Assembly (NCBI GenBank): GCA_903858115.1
Contig: CAIOHR010000070.1
Location: 1 to 45,359 of the forward strand
Reading direction: 5' to 3'
Length of the DNA: 45,359 nt
Source of the DNA: an uncultured Pirellula sp.
GTDB taxonomy: Bacteria; Planctomycetota; Planctomycetia; Pirellulales; Pirellulaceae
The position numbers and the translations under genes are program-made. Within the stretch, counting starts at the first letter, position 1. Each line of letters begins with the position of its first letter. Shown piece by piece: positions 25,676 through 33,983 of this stretch. The notes under the pieces are model-generated. The model was given only the letters and a program-made list of their open reading frames with translations. It made no database searches and was not told the origin of the DNA.

Positions 25676-26694
25676 TACCGCTCTCGCCAAGGATTGTCTT
25701 CATTGAATTGTAGCGATTCCAATCGTTCGGACGTCGGAAACCCCTGCAACAAGAAGAAGAGTATCAACATCATGGAAGAAGCCATCGCAAAAAATTTCTT
25801 CACAGCGTAGCTTGCGGGACTCGGTGACAAACATCCTTCCGTAAAGGCGGCCAACACGAAAAGAATTACGGAGCAAAGTATCAACGGTAGCGAACGTTCC
25901 GCATTCAATCGAAAGGAAGCGGATCGGGACAGTCCACGCGTGGAAAACAATCCAACACCAATTCGCAACCCTGCAGCCGCAGACAACGCGATCGCAGTCA
26001 ATTCAAAAGCGCCGTGGGCTGTGACGAACTCCATAAAGTTGTCCCCCTGCTCCACATCCGCTCTAGCCATATAACCAAAGGTTGCACCCAACACGACTCC
26101 GTTGTAAGCCAACATGCAAAGCGATGGCAAAATCAATGGCCCAAGCGCGAAACACTGCAATCCGATCCCCGCATTGTGTTTGATATAGAACCCGGCGGAA
26201 GCTAAATACTGTCGAGGTGCCGAGCTAGGCGATTTCTCGTACATGTCTTCGAATTGCTCGATTTGCTCCGAGCCCAACACTCGCTGAGGGTAAGTTGGGA
26301 ACGCCTCTTCGGAATAAGCGACGAGAGCCGACAATGTAAACGAACCAAAGAATATCAACCCCGCCACCATCACACAGGGGTCTCGAAAAACAGCATGCGG
26401 CATCACACGAACCAAATACGCGATCCATCGCTCGACAGGAAATCGCTGCGAACGATACAACTGACTGTGAGCTCTGCCGACCAATCGATGCAAGTACTCC
26501 ACCGTCGCTGGTGGCAATTGGTACTGCTCGGCCATCGACAAATCCGTACAAGCAGCCCGATAAAGTGAGGAAAATTTTGCGACCTGAGCACCTTGTCTCG
26601 AAAATGGAAACTGCGCCTTCTGCAGAAGATCGCACATCCGCTCCAACTCAAGCCAACCTTGGCGACGTTTTTCTAGGAGTTCAGCAATTCGCAT
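25675..26694 (-). CDS. Stage II sporulation protein M-like membrane protein
   Basis: The 339-residue protein has an N-terminal soluble helical region (about 1-105: RRQGWLELERMCDLL, LYRAACTDLSMAEQ) and then five to six helices. Conserved SpoIIM patterns include IKHNAGIGLQCFALGPLILPSLCMLAYNGVVLGATFGYMA and FVTAHGAFELTAIALSAAAGLRIG. In endospore formers SpoIIM acts in engulfment; planctomycetes do not sporulate this way, and such homologues sit in operons with RDD and DUF4129 genes. It starts at ATG 26694, 7 bases after the RDD stop, and ends with TAATG coupling to the next gene. Confidence 0.88.
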   Translation of the reverse strand: MRIAELLEKRRQGWLELERMCDLLQKAQFPFSRQGAQVAKFSSLYRAACTDLSMAEQYQLPPATVEYLHRLVGRAHSQLYRSQRFPVERWIAYLVRVMPHAVFRDPCVMVAGLIFFGSFTLSALVAYSEEAFPTYPQRVLGSEQIEQFEDMYEKSPSSAPRQYLASAGFYIKHNAGIGLQCFALGPLILPSLCMLAYNGVVLGATFGYMARADVEQGDNFMEFVTAHGAFELTAIALSAAAGLRIGVGLFSTRGLSRSASFRLNAERSLPLILCSVILFVLAAFTEGCLSPSPASYAVKKFFAMASSMMLILFFLLQGFPTSERLESLQFNEDNPWRER

Positions 26695-26701
26695 AGCGTG
26701 T

Positions 26702-27715
26702 TTAGTTTTGGGAAATGGGCGGTACGTTACTCGACGCTTCTACCGGTGATGGTGTCACAATCAACGGCGGAGGTACGGTCACATCTGACTTTGTTACGGG
26801 ATCTGCAATTGTCACAGAATCTGCAAACGGAGCGATTGTGTTGGAGGGGGGCGGGGTACGAAAAACCTTGGACTCGCTCGTAAAGGCATCTTTGCTTACA
26901 AACTCGCGATAGTAGATCGCACACAGCAACAAGTCGGGACTTGTGTCTTCTCGAAATCCAAATTGCTTCAAAAGGGGCGATGCGAGATACGAGGCTAACT
27001 CCAACCGACGAGATGTCGGGATTCGACTACGGCGTTCGACGTACAATGCAATCGCTTTCGCCATGGTGGAAGTCAACCGAAAGTTTGCTGGAATGAATTC
27101 GCTCAACGACATCATGCGAGGATCTTCCAATCGCACTTTGGCTGGAACCCACGATCGCTCGTTGACAACCACCATCGTACCCGCTGCCAGATCCCCCAAT
27201 CGTTGAAACCGCCGAGTGATGGTCATACAAATCAGGGAAACAAGGAACGTCGGAATGATATACGCTGGTGGTGCTTCTCGCGAGAAAATCTCCAGCGACA
27301 AAAATGGCATGAAGTCGGCAGGACGCAACAGATTTCGTACCGTCGCCTGAAAGGCATTGATCGGCCGCCCGTCTGTGGAGATCGCTCGAATCTGGCAAGC
27401 CCACTTTCCTGGTGTTTGCCCATTCCAATACGTCTCAAAAATGGCTCCGTAAAACCATAGCAGTAGAAAGTCAAAAACCATCGCCAACAAAAGACCGATC
27501 TCCGCCGTTATCGAAAGACCGATATACCTAGTTAGCGTCGCCGAGAAAACAACAAAGCAAATGTAACCTGTCAGAATGATCATCATCCGAACGAAGAAAT
27601 CGATCACCAACGCAGGCAGTCGACGAAAAGGCCCGGCAATACGATATTCAAACTGGATATTTTCCGGTGTTTGAATGGTTGCTGTTAAATCTAAGGGTGG
27701 CTTTGAAACAAGCAA
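26702..27715 (-). CDS. RDD-family membrane protein
   Basis: The 337-residue protein carries the RDD domain at about 25-190: RIAGPFRRLPALVIDFFVRMMI gives the R...D pair, and GQTPGKWACQIRAISTDGRPINAFQATVRNLLRPADF follows. Three to four helices are visible. The remainder is soluble and ends in a Pro/Thr/Val-rich tail. RDD proteins are proposed transporters or membrane scaffolds. It is the first gene of a five-gene leftward operon. The start is uncertain: no ATG precedes the first helix, TTG 27715 gives a short leader ending in ENIQFEYR, and no convincing ribosome-binding site is visible. Confidence 0.86.
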   Translation of the reverse strand: MLVSKPPLDLTATIQTPENIQFEYRIAGPFRRLPALVIDFFVRMMIILTGYICFVVFSATLTRYIGLSITAEIGLLLAMVFDFLLLWFYGAIFETYWNGQTPGKWACQIRAISTDGRPINAFQATVRNLLRPADFMPFLSLEIFSREAPPAYIIPTFLVSLICMTITRRFQRLGDLAAGTMVVVNERSWVPAKVRLEDPRMMSLSEFIPANFRLTSTMAKAIALYVERRSRIPTSRRLELASYLASPLLKQFGFREDTSPDLLLCAIYYREFVSKDAFTSESKVFRTPPPSNTIAPFADSVTIADPVTKSDVTVPPPLIVTPSPVEASSNVPPISQN

Positions 27716-28411
27716 AATAACTGAACCAGGATTCGAGCTGTAGTCTCCGAACGTTCGTACAATCCTCCAATAGTGTAACCGGAATCAGCCCGTTTGGCAT
27801 CCGAATCTCCTCTACCGTTTCTGCAGCTATTCTCCTTTCCTCCCATGATGGCCGTTGACTAGCAAGGTTGTCGGGAAGTTGCTCCCAGCCCCGCTTGAAC
27901 AACAACGACAATCACTCCAATGCATCCATCGGAGAGTTGGCGTATACTTGAGCAAGAAACAGGGCAAGAATTGGAGACGCAATAGGTGGGATAGGCTTCC
28001 AGCCTGTCGTCAAAAACAGACCTCAAAACCCAACACACAACTAACCTTAAAACCCACCCCGAGCACTCTTCACGGTACGAAGCCAATGGATCAGTTGCTC
28101 TGGAAACTACTCGAGAGGCAGGCGAAAATGTTGATCGGAGTTGCTTCAGGATTGAAGATAATAAACATTCGACATCCTTCGATTTGATCAAGGCGGATGC
28201 TTATGCATTGCATGTAAGAACCGTCATCAATAGAGAATCGTTTCCGACATCGTAAACCGTTTTGAGGTAACATAAGTAGGTACCCGCTTGTGGTGTGGCC
28301 GAGTGATGTGGCATAACAACATCCAACGTAATCACGCAAATTTTACTTCGGGCGTGTTTCCGGAGACGGAGTTCTTAAGTTACAGACCTTTCTTTCGTAT
28401 TGGAATTGGAA
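27716..28411. other. Gene-free divergent region of about 700 bases
   Basis: This lies between the leftward RDD operon and the rightward three-gene membrane module. Short open frames exist on both strands (about 110 codons around 27855-28190), but they overlap each other antisense, have no recognisable protein pattern and lack ribosome-binding sites. The palindrome at 27986-28008 is listed separately. Both operon promoters should lie here; I cannot identify them. Confidence 0.5.
27986..28008. repeat. REP-like palindrome in the divergent intergenic region
   Basis: The 23-base segment GTGGGATAGGCTTCCAGCCTGTC has the core AGGCT-TCC-AGCCT, a perfect 5-bp inverted repeat. From memory, sequences of this type recur between genes in Rhodopirellula-like genomes; this window holds one copy. 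Confidence 0.5.
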
Positions 28412-29050
28412 ATGAAATACCCGAAAATGACCTGCCTCGTTCTGATTCTGCTTTATGGTGCAAACCTTCTTTCCCTGGCAAACGCCTACGACATTCCGCC
28501 TCCAGGCCCTGCGCCGAAAGAGAAAGTTCTCAACGAGAAAGAAACGTTGGAGAAAAACCTCCAAGCGGAAGCTGCTTTGAATAAGGCAAAACTGAAGTCG
28601 TTTCGAATCCGAATTGACAAGGATGCGACGGAAGCCAAGCTTGTCATTCCTGTTTCGATACTGCGAAGCATTCAAGACAATGCAAAGAGCTCCGGCGACT
28701 TCACGCCGCGATTCTTCCTGGACGACCAACCGATCCTTGCTCGTTTAGGAACGGTCGTTGGCGGGTTGTTGTTGACGTTGGCGTTTCTCGCTGGCGGTCT
28801 TTGGTTGATTCGCAATCGCAAAATGTCTGTCGCCAACATCGCAGGCATCGTCCTCATCGTGTCGCTGAGCGGAATCGGAACTTCTTCGTTGTTGTATGCG
28901 AACTTGGGACCTCCTCCGCAAGCTCGCTCGTTGACTGGTAAATTGTTTTCCGAAGCGGTCCATGCTTTCAAACAAGCGTCGGGTGAGGTCCGAGTAGAGA
29001 CAACACCGAGCGGCGATCACATTATCTTGATCGTTCCTGACACCAAGTAG
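28412..29050 (+). CDS. Exported two-helix protein of unknown function, first in a membrane module
   Basis: The 212-residue protein has a signal peptide ending SLANA (about residue 25). A charged, helical stretch with probable coiled coil follows (APKEKVLNEKETLEKNLQAE region, 33-60), then a small beta-like domain (about 60-98), two helices at about 103-125 and 133-155 (VVGGLLLTLAFLAGGLWLI, IAGIVLIVSLSGIGTSSLLY), and a C-terminal soluble domain ending DHIILIVPDTK. I recognise no family. ATG 28412 gives a clean signal peptide; a TTG four codons upstream is the alternative. The next gene starts 6 bases after the stop, so the two are an operon. Confidence 0.75.
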   Translation: MKYPKMTCLVLILLYGANLLSLANAYDIPPPGPAPKEKVLNEKETLEKNLQAEAALNKAKLKSFRIRIDKDATEAKLVIPVSILRSIQDNAKSSGDFTPRFFLDDQPILARLGTVVGGLLLTLAFLAGGLWLIRNRKMSVANIAGIVLIVSLSGIGTSSLLYANLGPPPQARSLTGKLFSEAVHAFKQASGEVRVETTPSGDHIILIVPDTK

Positions 29051-29055
29051 TATTC

Positions 29056-30084
29056 ATGGAACTACCCAGCAGCTCATGGAATAGTGTTGGGCTTCCGAGC
29101 CTTGGCAACCGAAGCTCGGAAGTCTTTGTGATAACATTTTTGTTGTGCGTCTCTGTCGCTGCCATCGCCATCGGCATGTTTCCACTACAAGCGTCGATCG
29201 CCACGATATTCTTATTCGCCGGTCTCCACAATTGGCTCGAGTTCCGTTACTTCGTTGGTCGAATGCCATTGCGGTGGGGGCGGTCGACTCCGTTCTACAC
29301 GACAGCAATTGTCGGCGTGATTTCTTTGGCCGTACTCTACTGGATCGCTTATGCCGGTAGTGGGACTTGGCTCTGGGGGAGCGTCGAGTGGGGCTTGTTC
29401 GCATCGATCTGGAATACGCTACTGGTCGCATGGCTATTGCTTTTGTATTCGTTGCGGAAACGGAATGCACGAGCGAATCACTCGTGGTTGCTGCTGCTAT
29501 CGATCGCTCTATTCATCGCGTCCTTCGCGTGGCTAGCACCGTTGTATTGCAGTTTGGCGTTGGTCTTTATCCACCCGATTATCGCCATGTGGTTTCTCGA
29601 AAGGCAGATTCGAAGGACGAAGAAAGAGTGGCTTCGCGCCCATCACGTTTGCCTGGCCGCTGTTCCCCTCTTTGTCGTAGGGCTCGCGATTTGCCTGAGT
29701 AACCAACCTCATCTGCCGGACGACAATGAACTCTTTGGCCGAATCTCTCAACATGCCGGCAGCCAATTGCTTCCAATGATCTCAAGTCATCTTCTCGTGG
29801 CCGTTCACGTCTTTCTTGAAACGATTCACTACTTCGTTTGGCTATTGCTTATTCCACTCGTCGATCGACGTTCGATTCCGTGGAAACTGAGCGTCATACC
29901 TGCCTTTTCTCATTCGCATGGTTGGCCCAAATTGGTCCTAGGTATCTTCGCCGTCGGAGCCATCGTCGCGTTCGTATTGTGGGTTGGATTTGTGATGGAC
30001 TACTCGATGACTCGCGACATCTACTTTGCTGTGGCGATTCTGCACGTACTGGCGGAGTTCCCATTCTTGATCAAGATGCTGTGA
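29056..30084 (+). CDS. Polytopic membrane protein with intramembrane His/Glu motifs
   Basis: The 342-residue protein has about nine hydrophobic segments. I do not recognise the family. Within or at the ends of helices lie His/Glu motifs that look like a metal site. His58-x3-Glu62 occurs in LHNWLEFRYF, His173-Pro in FIHPIIAMWFLERQ, His251-x3-Glu255-x2-His258 in HVFLETIHYFVW, and His330-x3-Glu334 in LHVLAEFPFL. Three HxxxE spacings plus an ExxH are unusual for a transporter and resemble the intramembrane His clusters of membrane di-iron enzymes such as Brp/Blh-type carotene oxygenases; that comparison is inference. It is the second gene of three, with a 6-base gap upstream and 5 downstream. Confidence 0.72.
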   Translation: MELPSSSWNSVGLPSLGNRSSEVFVITFLLCVSVAAIAIGMFPLQASIATIFLFAGLHNWLEFRYFVGRMPLRWGRSTPFYTTAIVGVISLAVLYWIAYAGSGTWLWGSVEWGLFASIWNTLLVAWLLLLYSLRKRNARANHSWLLLLSIALFIASFAWLAPLYCSLALVFIHPIIAMWFLERQIRRTKKEWLRAHHVCLAAVPLFVVGLAICLSNQPHLPDDNELFGRISQHAGSQLLPMISSHLLVAVHVFLETIHYFVWLLLIPLVDRRSIPWKLSVIPAFSHSHGWPKLVLGIFAVGAIVAFVLWVGFVMDYSMTRDIYFAVAILHVLAEFPFLIKML

Positions 30085-30089
30085 GTCGC

Positions 30090-30506
30090 ATGCAGTATTG
30101 GCTCGATTCTCTTTCCTCGCAGAATCCAACGATGACGGACCTTTGGTGGTTTCTTCCGTTTGGATTCATTCTTACCGTGTTGATCGAGTCTCCTGTTTTA
30201 TGGATAGGTCTGCCCAAGCTACCGTTTCATCGAAAGCTATGGTTTGGATTTTGGCTGACTGCGTGTACGTATCCGGTGGTCGTCTTGGTGCTGCCGGCGC
30301 TGATGGGTGGATGTTCACGGGGGATGTATTTGCTCATTGCCGAGACCTTTGCACCAATCGCAGAATGCTGGATTTTTTGGATTGCCCTGCGAGGAAAGAT
30401 GGACTTTGCAAGACGAGATTGGATCGTGAGCTTTGCAACGATTGTCGTCGCGAACCTTGCATCCTTTATCATCGGAGAAGTCCTTTGGATTAACGGATTC
30501 ATTTGA
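30090..30506 (+). CDS. Small four-helix membrane protein following the His/Glu-rich protein
   Basis: The 138-residue protein has four hydrophobic segments (about 18-35, 45-70, 75-97 and 110-135). It contains IESPVLWIGLPKL, ACTYPVVVLVLPALM and LIAETFAPIAECWIFWIAL. The spacing of Glu-x-Pro, Thr-Tyr-Pro and a double-Glu helix resembles small uncharacterised bacterial membrane proteins with a THP/TYP motif; I cannot name a function. ATG 30090 lies 5 bases after the upstream stop. A GTG at 30081 would instead overlap that stop as GTGA. It is the last gene of the module. Confidence 0.68.
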   Translation: MQYWLDSLSSQNPTMTDLWWFLPFGFILTVLIESPVLWIGLPKLPFHRKLWFGFWLTACTYPVVVLVLPALMGGCSRGMYLLIAETFAPIAECWIFWIALRGKMDFARRDWIVSFATIVVANLASFIIGEVLWINGFI

Positions 30507-30609
30507 GTTCCACAGAAAAGAAGGAGGATGCTCAACCAGCGTGCCGATTTGTTACAATAAGTTACCCAACTTAATCCCTCCCCAAGTTCAGTAATGGCAT
30601 CGGTTTCGT

Positions 30610-32049
30610 ATGGCTCATTCCCACAATAGCTCTATCGATCATCGTCGCGCTTTCTTGGTCGCGTCCGCGACTGGCTTGGCTGGTCTGTCGGTCGGCGCCT
30701 CCCGATCACTGATTGCGAAGACCCCAGATCGTCTGACCAACAACCTAGGCGGCGGCAAAGCAAAGTCAGTAATCCTATTCTTCTTGTGCGGTGGTTCATC
30801 GCATATCGACATGTGGGATCTCAAGCCCGATGCACCCTCGGAGTACCGGGGTCCGTTTTCGCCGATCGCAACATCCGCCCAGGGCGTCACCATCGGTGAG
30901 CATCTGCCACTCACAGCCAAACAGATGCATCATCTAGCGATCGTTCGATCGGTCGGAGCCAGTGTCAACACAAACGATCATCACGCTGGGTATTACTATC
31001 AACTGACAGGACATGTTCCCGACCCGACTTTCTTGTCGCAAGGAAACGACCGAAGACCTTATGCCGATGATTGGCCCTTCATGGGTTCTGTTGTCGGATC
31101 GCGAAGACCGCTTCATCCGAGTCTTCCTAACGTGATCACATTACCTCATCAACCTAGCAAAGCTCCTTACACGCGACCTGGGCAATTCTCGGCCAAACTC
31201 GGAGTGGAATACGATCCGTTCTATGTGAGCGGCAGTCTGGCGGAACCTCTCAAATTCCAGGCGCCCGCGTTAGCCTTGTCGGGGGATGTGACTCCCGAAA
31301 TGTTGCAATCGCGTAAGGTACTTTTAGGTAAGCTCGATCACGCTCGCGCCGAGTTTGAAGAGGTGGCCGCACTTCGCACGTGGAAGCAACATCAACAGCG
31401 AACCATCGACCTGATGATGTCTTCGAGCACCACGCATGCATTCGATGTCGCAAGCGAACCCGAGTCTGTTCGCGAACGATACGGAAAGACGGTTAACTCG
31501 ATGAGCTTGTTATTGGCCCGCCGATTGGTCGAAGCGGAAGTGCCCTTCATTACTGTCTTCTGGAAAGAAAACGAAGCCATCGCGGATAAATGCAAAAGCG
31601 CCGGAGGTTGGGACACCCACGGCAACAATTTCGGTTGTCTCCAAGAGAACTTGCTACCGGAGTTTGATCAAGCTTTTTCGGCATTGGTCGAGGATTTGCA
31701 CCAACGCGACTTGCTAGATCAAACGCTGGTGATGCTGACGAGCGAGATGGGGCGCAAGCCCAAGATCGGTGATCCACGTTCAGGTGGTCCCGGTGGTGCC
31801 GGTCGAGATCATTGGACTCATTGCATGAGTGTCGTCATGGGAGGTGGTGGCATTCAAGGTGGACAGACGTACGGCTCCAGCGATCGTTACGCCGAATATC
31901 CATCGGAGCATCCCGTGACTCCGGCGGATATTGCAAAGACGGTCTACCATGCCATGGGAGTCGAAGATCTTCAAGCTCGCGACTCCCAAGGAAGACCATA
32001 CCATTTGCTAGAAGAAGGCAAACCGATTACAACGCTGTTTGGTAGTTAG
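30610..32049 (+). CDS. DUF1501 protein with Tat signal
   Basis: The 479-residue protein starts with a Tat-type signal (HRRAFLVASATGLAGLSVG, Arg12-Arg13) and is probably exported folded. DUF1501 proteins belong to the alkaline-phosphatase/sulfatase-like superfamily. Visible family stretches are KSVILFFLCGGSSHIDMWDLKPDAP, IVRSVGASVNTNDHHAGYYY, MLTSEMGRKPKIG and GRDHWTHCMSVVMGGGGIQGG. The enzymatic reaction is unknown. In planctomycetes such genes usually follow a DUF1549/DUF1553 gene; here neither neighbour is of that type, so this is a solitary copy. It starts at ATG 30610 and is followed by a palindrome-rich gap. Confidence 0.92.
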   Translation: MAHSHNSSIDHRRAFLVASATGLAGLSVGASRSLIAKTPDRLTNNLGGGKAKSVILFFLCGGSSHIDMWDLKPDAPSEYRGPFSPIATSAQGVTIGEHLPLTAKQMHHLAIVRSVGASVNTNDHHAGYYYQLTGHVPDPTFLSQGNDRRPYADDWPFMGSVVGSRRPLHPSLPNVITLPHQPSKAPYTRPGQFSAKLGVEYDPFYVSGSLAEPLKFQAPALALSGDVTPEMLQSRKVLLGKLDHARAEFEEVAALRTWKQHQQRTIDLMMSSSTTHAFDVASEPESVRERYGKTVNSMSLLLARRLVEAEVPFITVFWKENEAIADKCKSAGGWDTHGNNFGCLQENLLPEFDQAFSALVEDLHQRDLLDQTLVMLTSEMGRKPKIGDPRSGGPGGAGRDHWTHCMSVVMGGGGIQGGQTYGSSDRYAEYPSEHPVTPADIAKTVYHAMGVEDLQARDSQGRPYHLLEEGKPITTLFGS

Positions 32050-32084
32050 TCACGTATCAGGGCTGAAGGCCTGGCACATCGTTA

Positions 32085-32106
32085 GCCGGTGGCGTAAGCC
32101 ACCGGC
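32085..32106. repeat. Perfect 9-bp hairpin with GTAA tetraloop
   Basis: GCCGGTGGC-GTAA-GCCACCGGC is a perfect inverted repeat with a GNRA loop, 36 bases after the DUF1501 stop. No T run follows, so a classical intrinsic terminator is unlikely, though it could end or stabilise the mRNA. This kind of palindrome is typical of REP-like intergenic repeats. Confidence 0.75.
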
Positions 32107-32132
32107 ATTGGATGTGTCGGCCCTCTGGCCTG

Positions 32133-32266
32133 AGGAGGCTGCTGATTTAGGCCCCGCTTGTTGGTTCATGGTGAGCCGTCGGGCGCTAGCCCCGGTTGCC
32201 GCCTATGGCGAAGCCACTAAACCGGGGCTAGCTAGGCCCAACGGCTCACTAAATCAGCAGTCTCCT
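32133..32266. repeat. Large 134-base inverted repeat (REP-like) in the gap after DUF1501
   Basis: The outer arm AGGAGGCTGCTGATTTAG (32133-32150) pairs with CTAAATCAGCAGTCTCCT (32249-32266) with one mismatch. The inner arms GTGAGCCG (32171-32178) and CGGCTCAC (32242-32249) pair perfectly, and GCTAGCCCCGGTT (32185-32197) pairs with AACCGGGGCTAGC (32220-32232). The loop contains a smaller GGC-GAA-GCC hairpin. The structure sits between two rightward genes and has no coding capacity. Confidence 0.8.
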
Positions 32267-32328
32267 GAGATACGCACAGGTTTTTTCTTTAGCTACGCTT
32301 GTTCCACACTCAGGAAGTACATTTTCCG

Positions 32329-32961
32329 ATGGCAAAGCCAGATCCGCAACAATATCTCGCGCGATTGCTCGAAACGATCGAACGCGACTTGACCGATTGG
32401 ATTCCACTCGCCGTCGAAGATCTCAAGATTCCGTCTCGTGCTTACGGTTTGTTTCTTTGGTACCAAGACTACGACGACGATTGGCTCCCGCACTTCGGTG
32501 TTGCGACCGAGCTTCTCCTCGAAGATATCGCCAAAATGCGATTCGAAGATCCGTTAGAGAAATACGACATCCTCTGGTGTCCACAACAATCGGAAGCGTC
32601 GGATGCACCGGGGCGTCTGTTCCTCGACGAATGTGAATTGGTCGCGGATGCGGTTGAAGAGTGTTATGAGTTGCTCGCGCTAGAACATGGTCTAGGGAGC
32701 AAGATGGCAACCATGAACGACGAGGAACTTTGCACCGAAGAATTCGCCGCGTTGAAGCCGTTTCGGGAAATGATGCATCGCGTCGGTCGTAATCTGCAAG
32801 CGCACCAATGGACGAAAGGTTTAAAACCGATGGATGACTTTGCCATCGTTGTCTCGGATTACATGGGTTACTTTCTCGAAGAAGATTTGCAACTCTCCCT
32901 CGGCCCCGCGCTGACGGAGCGGTTGATATCTCGCGATATGCTCCCCTCGTCGCCCTTTTGA
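32329..32961 (+). CDS. Acidic cytoplasmic protein of unknown function, first in the caspase-like gene unit
   Basis: The 210-residue protein is soluble, strongly acidic and Trp/Tyr-containing, with no signal peptide. Notable stretches are YGLFLWYQDYDDDWLPHFGV near 39-57 and DECELVADAVEECYELLALE near 100-120. I do not recognise a family. ATG 32329 is preceded by AGGAAG at 32312-32317 and is preferred over an upstream alternative start at 32299. The stop at 32961 lies 41 bases before the ATG of the next gene, or overlaps an alternative TTG start (32958) as TTGA. The compact order suggests joint expression with the two genes that follow. Confidence 0.68.
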   Translation: MAKPDPQQYLARLLETIERDLTDWIPLAVEDLKIPSRAYGLFLWYQDYDDDWLPHFGVATELLLEDIAKMRFEDPLEKYDILWCPQQSEASDAPGRLFLDECELVADAVEECYELLALEHGLGSKMATMNDEELCTEEFAALKPFREMMHRVGRNLQAHQWTKGLKPMDDFAIVVSDYMGYFLEEDLQLSLGPALTERLISRDMLPSSPF

Positions 32962-33002
32962 AACATCCAGCAGACGCTTGCGAGAGTCGCTACAATGTCG
33001 GC

Positions 33003-33983
33003 ATGGACCGCGATCATCCGTTTCGATCTTATTATAGTCTGCCAAGCCAACCGATCGTCCTCGAAAGGGATACGCATCGGTTTAATCCCTATGCCAATGT
33101 AGATATTCGATTCGTGATGCTAGGGGCGGCGATCCTAGCGCTCGTGATGAATCTAGTATCTCCTTGGTTCTTCAACAATTGGTTCACCCCCCAATATTTT
33201 TACATTGGTAGATGGACATGGGAATCCCTCGCCTTCTTGATGTTTGGTCTCAAACTGAGTGAGCTGGTTGTGTTGGGTTTTGCTTTAGGAGTTGGCACGT
33301 GGCACGTCGCCTATCGCGTTTTGTACGTCAGCACTGCAACGATCTTGTTGACGAGCGGATTGGTGTGTGGATTTAGCGGTATGAAAATTCCGTTGGAAAT
33401 TGCGATTCTGATGTTCATGGCATCGACGATCGTCGTTTGCATCACAGGTTGTGTCACAGGCCTGGTCTCGTGGTGGACCAAATGGGGGTTAGCTCGAGTA
33501 TCGGCCGACCATTCCCTATCGGTCGACCTTGCCACGAAACAGTACAACACGCGGCTATTGTTCAAAGCCATGATCGCTGTCGCTATTTGTATTCCCATTC
33601 TGCAGATCTGCTTCTCGATGTCAGCCAGGATTGGAGGACCCAGGTTGCCATTGTTTGTTGCTTCCGTGTGGCTTTGTTGGCTTGCCGTCGGGGTTACCAT
33701 TTACGCAACCGTACAACTTTTTGCATTTCTAGTTCCCAGGGCTTGGGGGTGGCGGATCGCATTTGGTTGCTTGGTGATTGGTGGTCCCTACTTGTTTCAG
33801 TGGATTGGTTCCCAATTGGTATGGGGGTCACCATTCGCCTTTCGAATGAACCCTCAAATGATTTGGATCACCTACTCGCTCGCGTTGGGTTATGCGATTG
33901 GGATGAGTTTGTTCTTTCTCGCGTTGCGATTCTTAGGTTTCCAATTGCAAAGGCAGGTTACGTGTCAAAATCAAGATGGTTAA
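33003..33983 (+). CDS. Polytopic membrane protein of unknown function, second in the caspase-like gene unit
   Basis: The 326-residue protein has seven to eight hydrophobic segments and no charged large loops. The N-terminal polar leader (about 1-35) contains RDTHRFNPYANVDIRF. I do not recognise a family; the number of helices and lack of repeats are compatible with many permeases or scaffold proteins. ATG 33003 was chosen. TTG 32958 would overlap the upstream stop and add 15 residues. Its last 22 bases overlap the start of the caspase-like gene in another frame, which indicates coupling. Confidence 0.68.
   Translation: MDRDHPFRSYYSLPSQPIVLERDTHRFNPYANVDIRFVMLGAAILALVMNLVSPWFFNNWFTPQYFYIGRWTWESLAFLMFGLKLSELVVLGFALGVGTWHVAYRVLYVSTATILLTSGLVCGFSGMKIPLEIAILMFMASTIVVCITGCVTGLVSWWTKWGLARVSADHSLSVDLATKQYNTRLLFKAMIAVAICIPILQICFSMSARIGGPRLPLFVASVWLCWLAVGVTIYATVQLFAFLVPRAWGWRIAFGCLVIGGPYLFQWIGSQLVWGSPFAFRMNPQMIWITYSLALGYAIGMSLFFLALRFLGFQLQRQVTCQNQDG

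Noticed and set aside
27855..28191. Open frames of about 110 codons on both strands
   Set aside because: They are antisense to each other, have no recognisable motifs or ribosome-binding sites, and cover a REP-like palindrome region.
33437..33961. 175-codon upstream extension of the caspase-like frame
   Set aside because: It lies inside the membrane protein gene in another frame; GTG 33962 gives a clean signal peptide.
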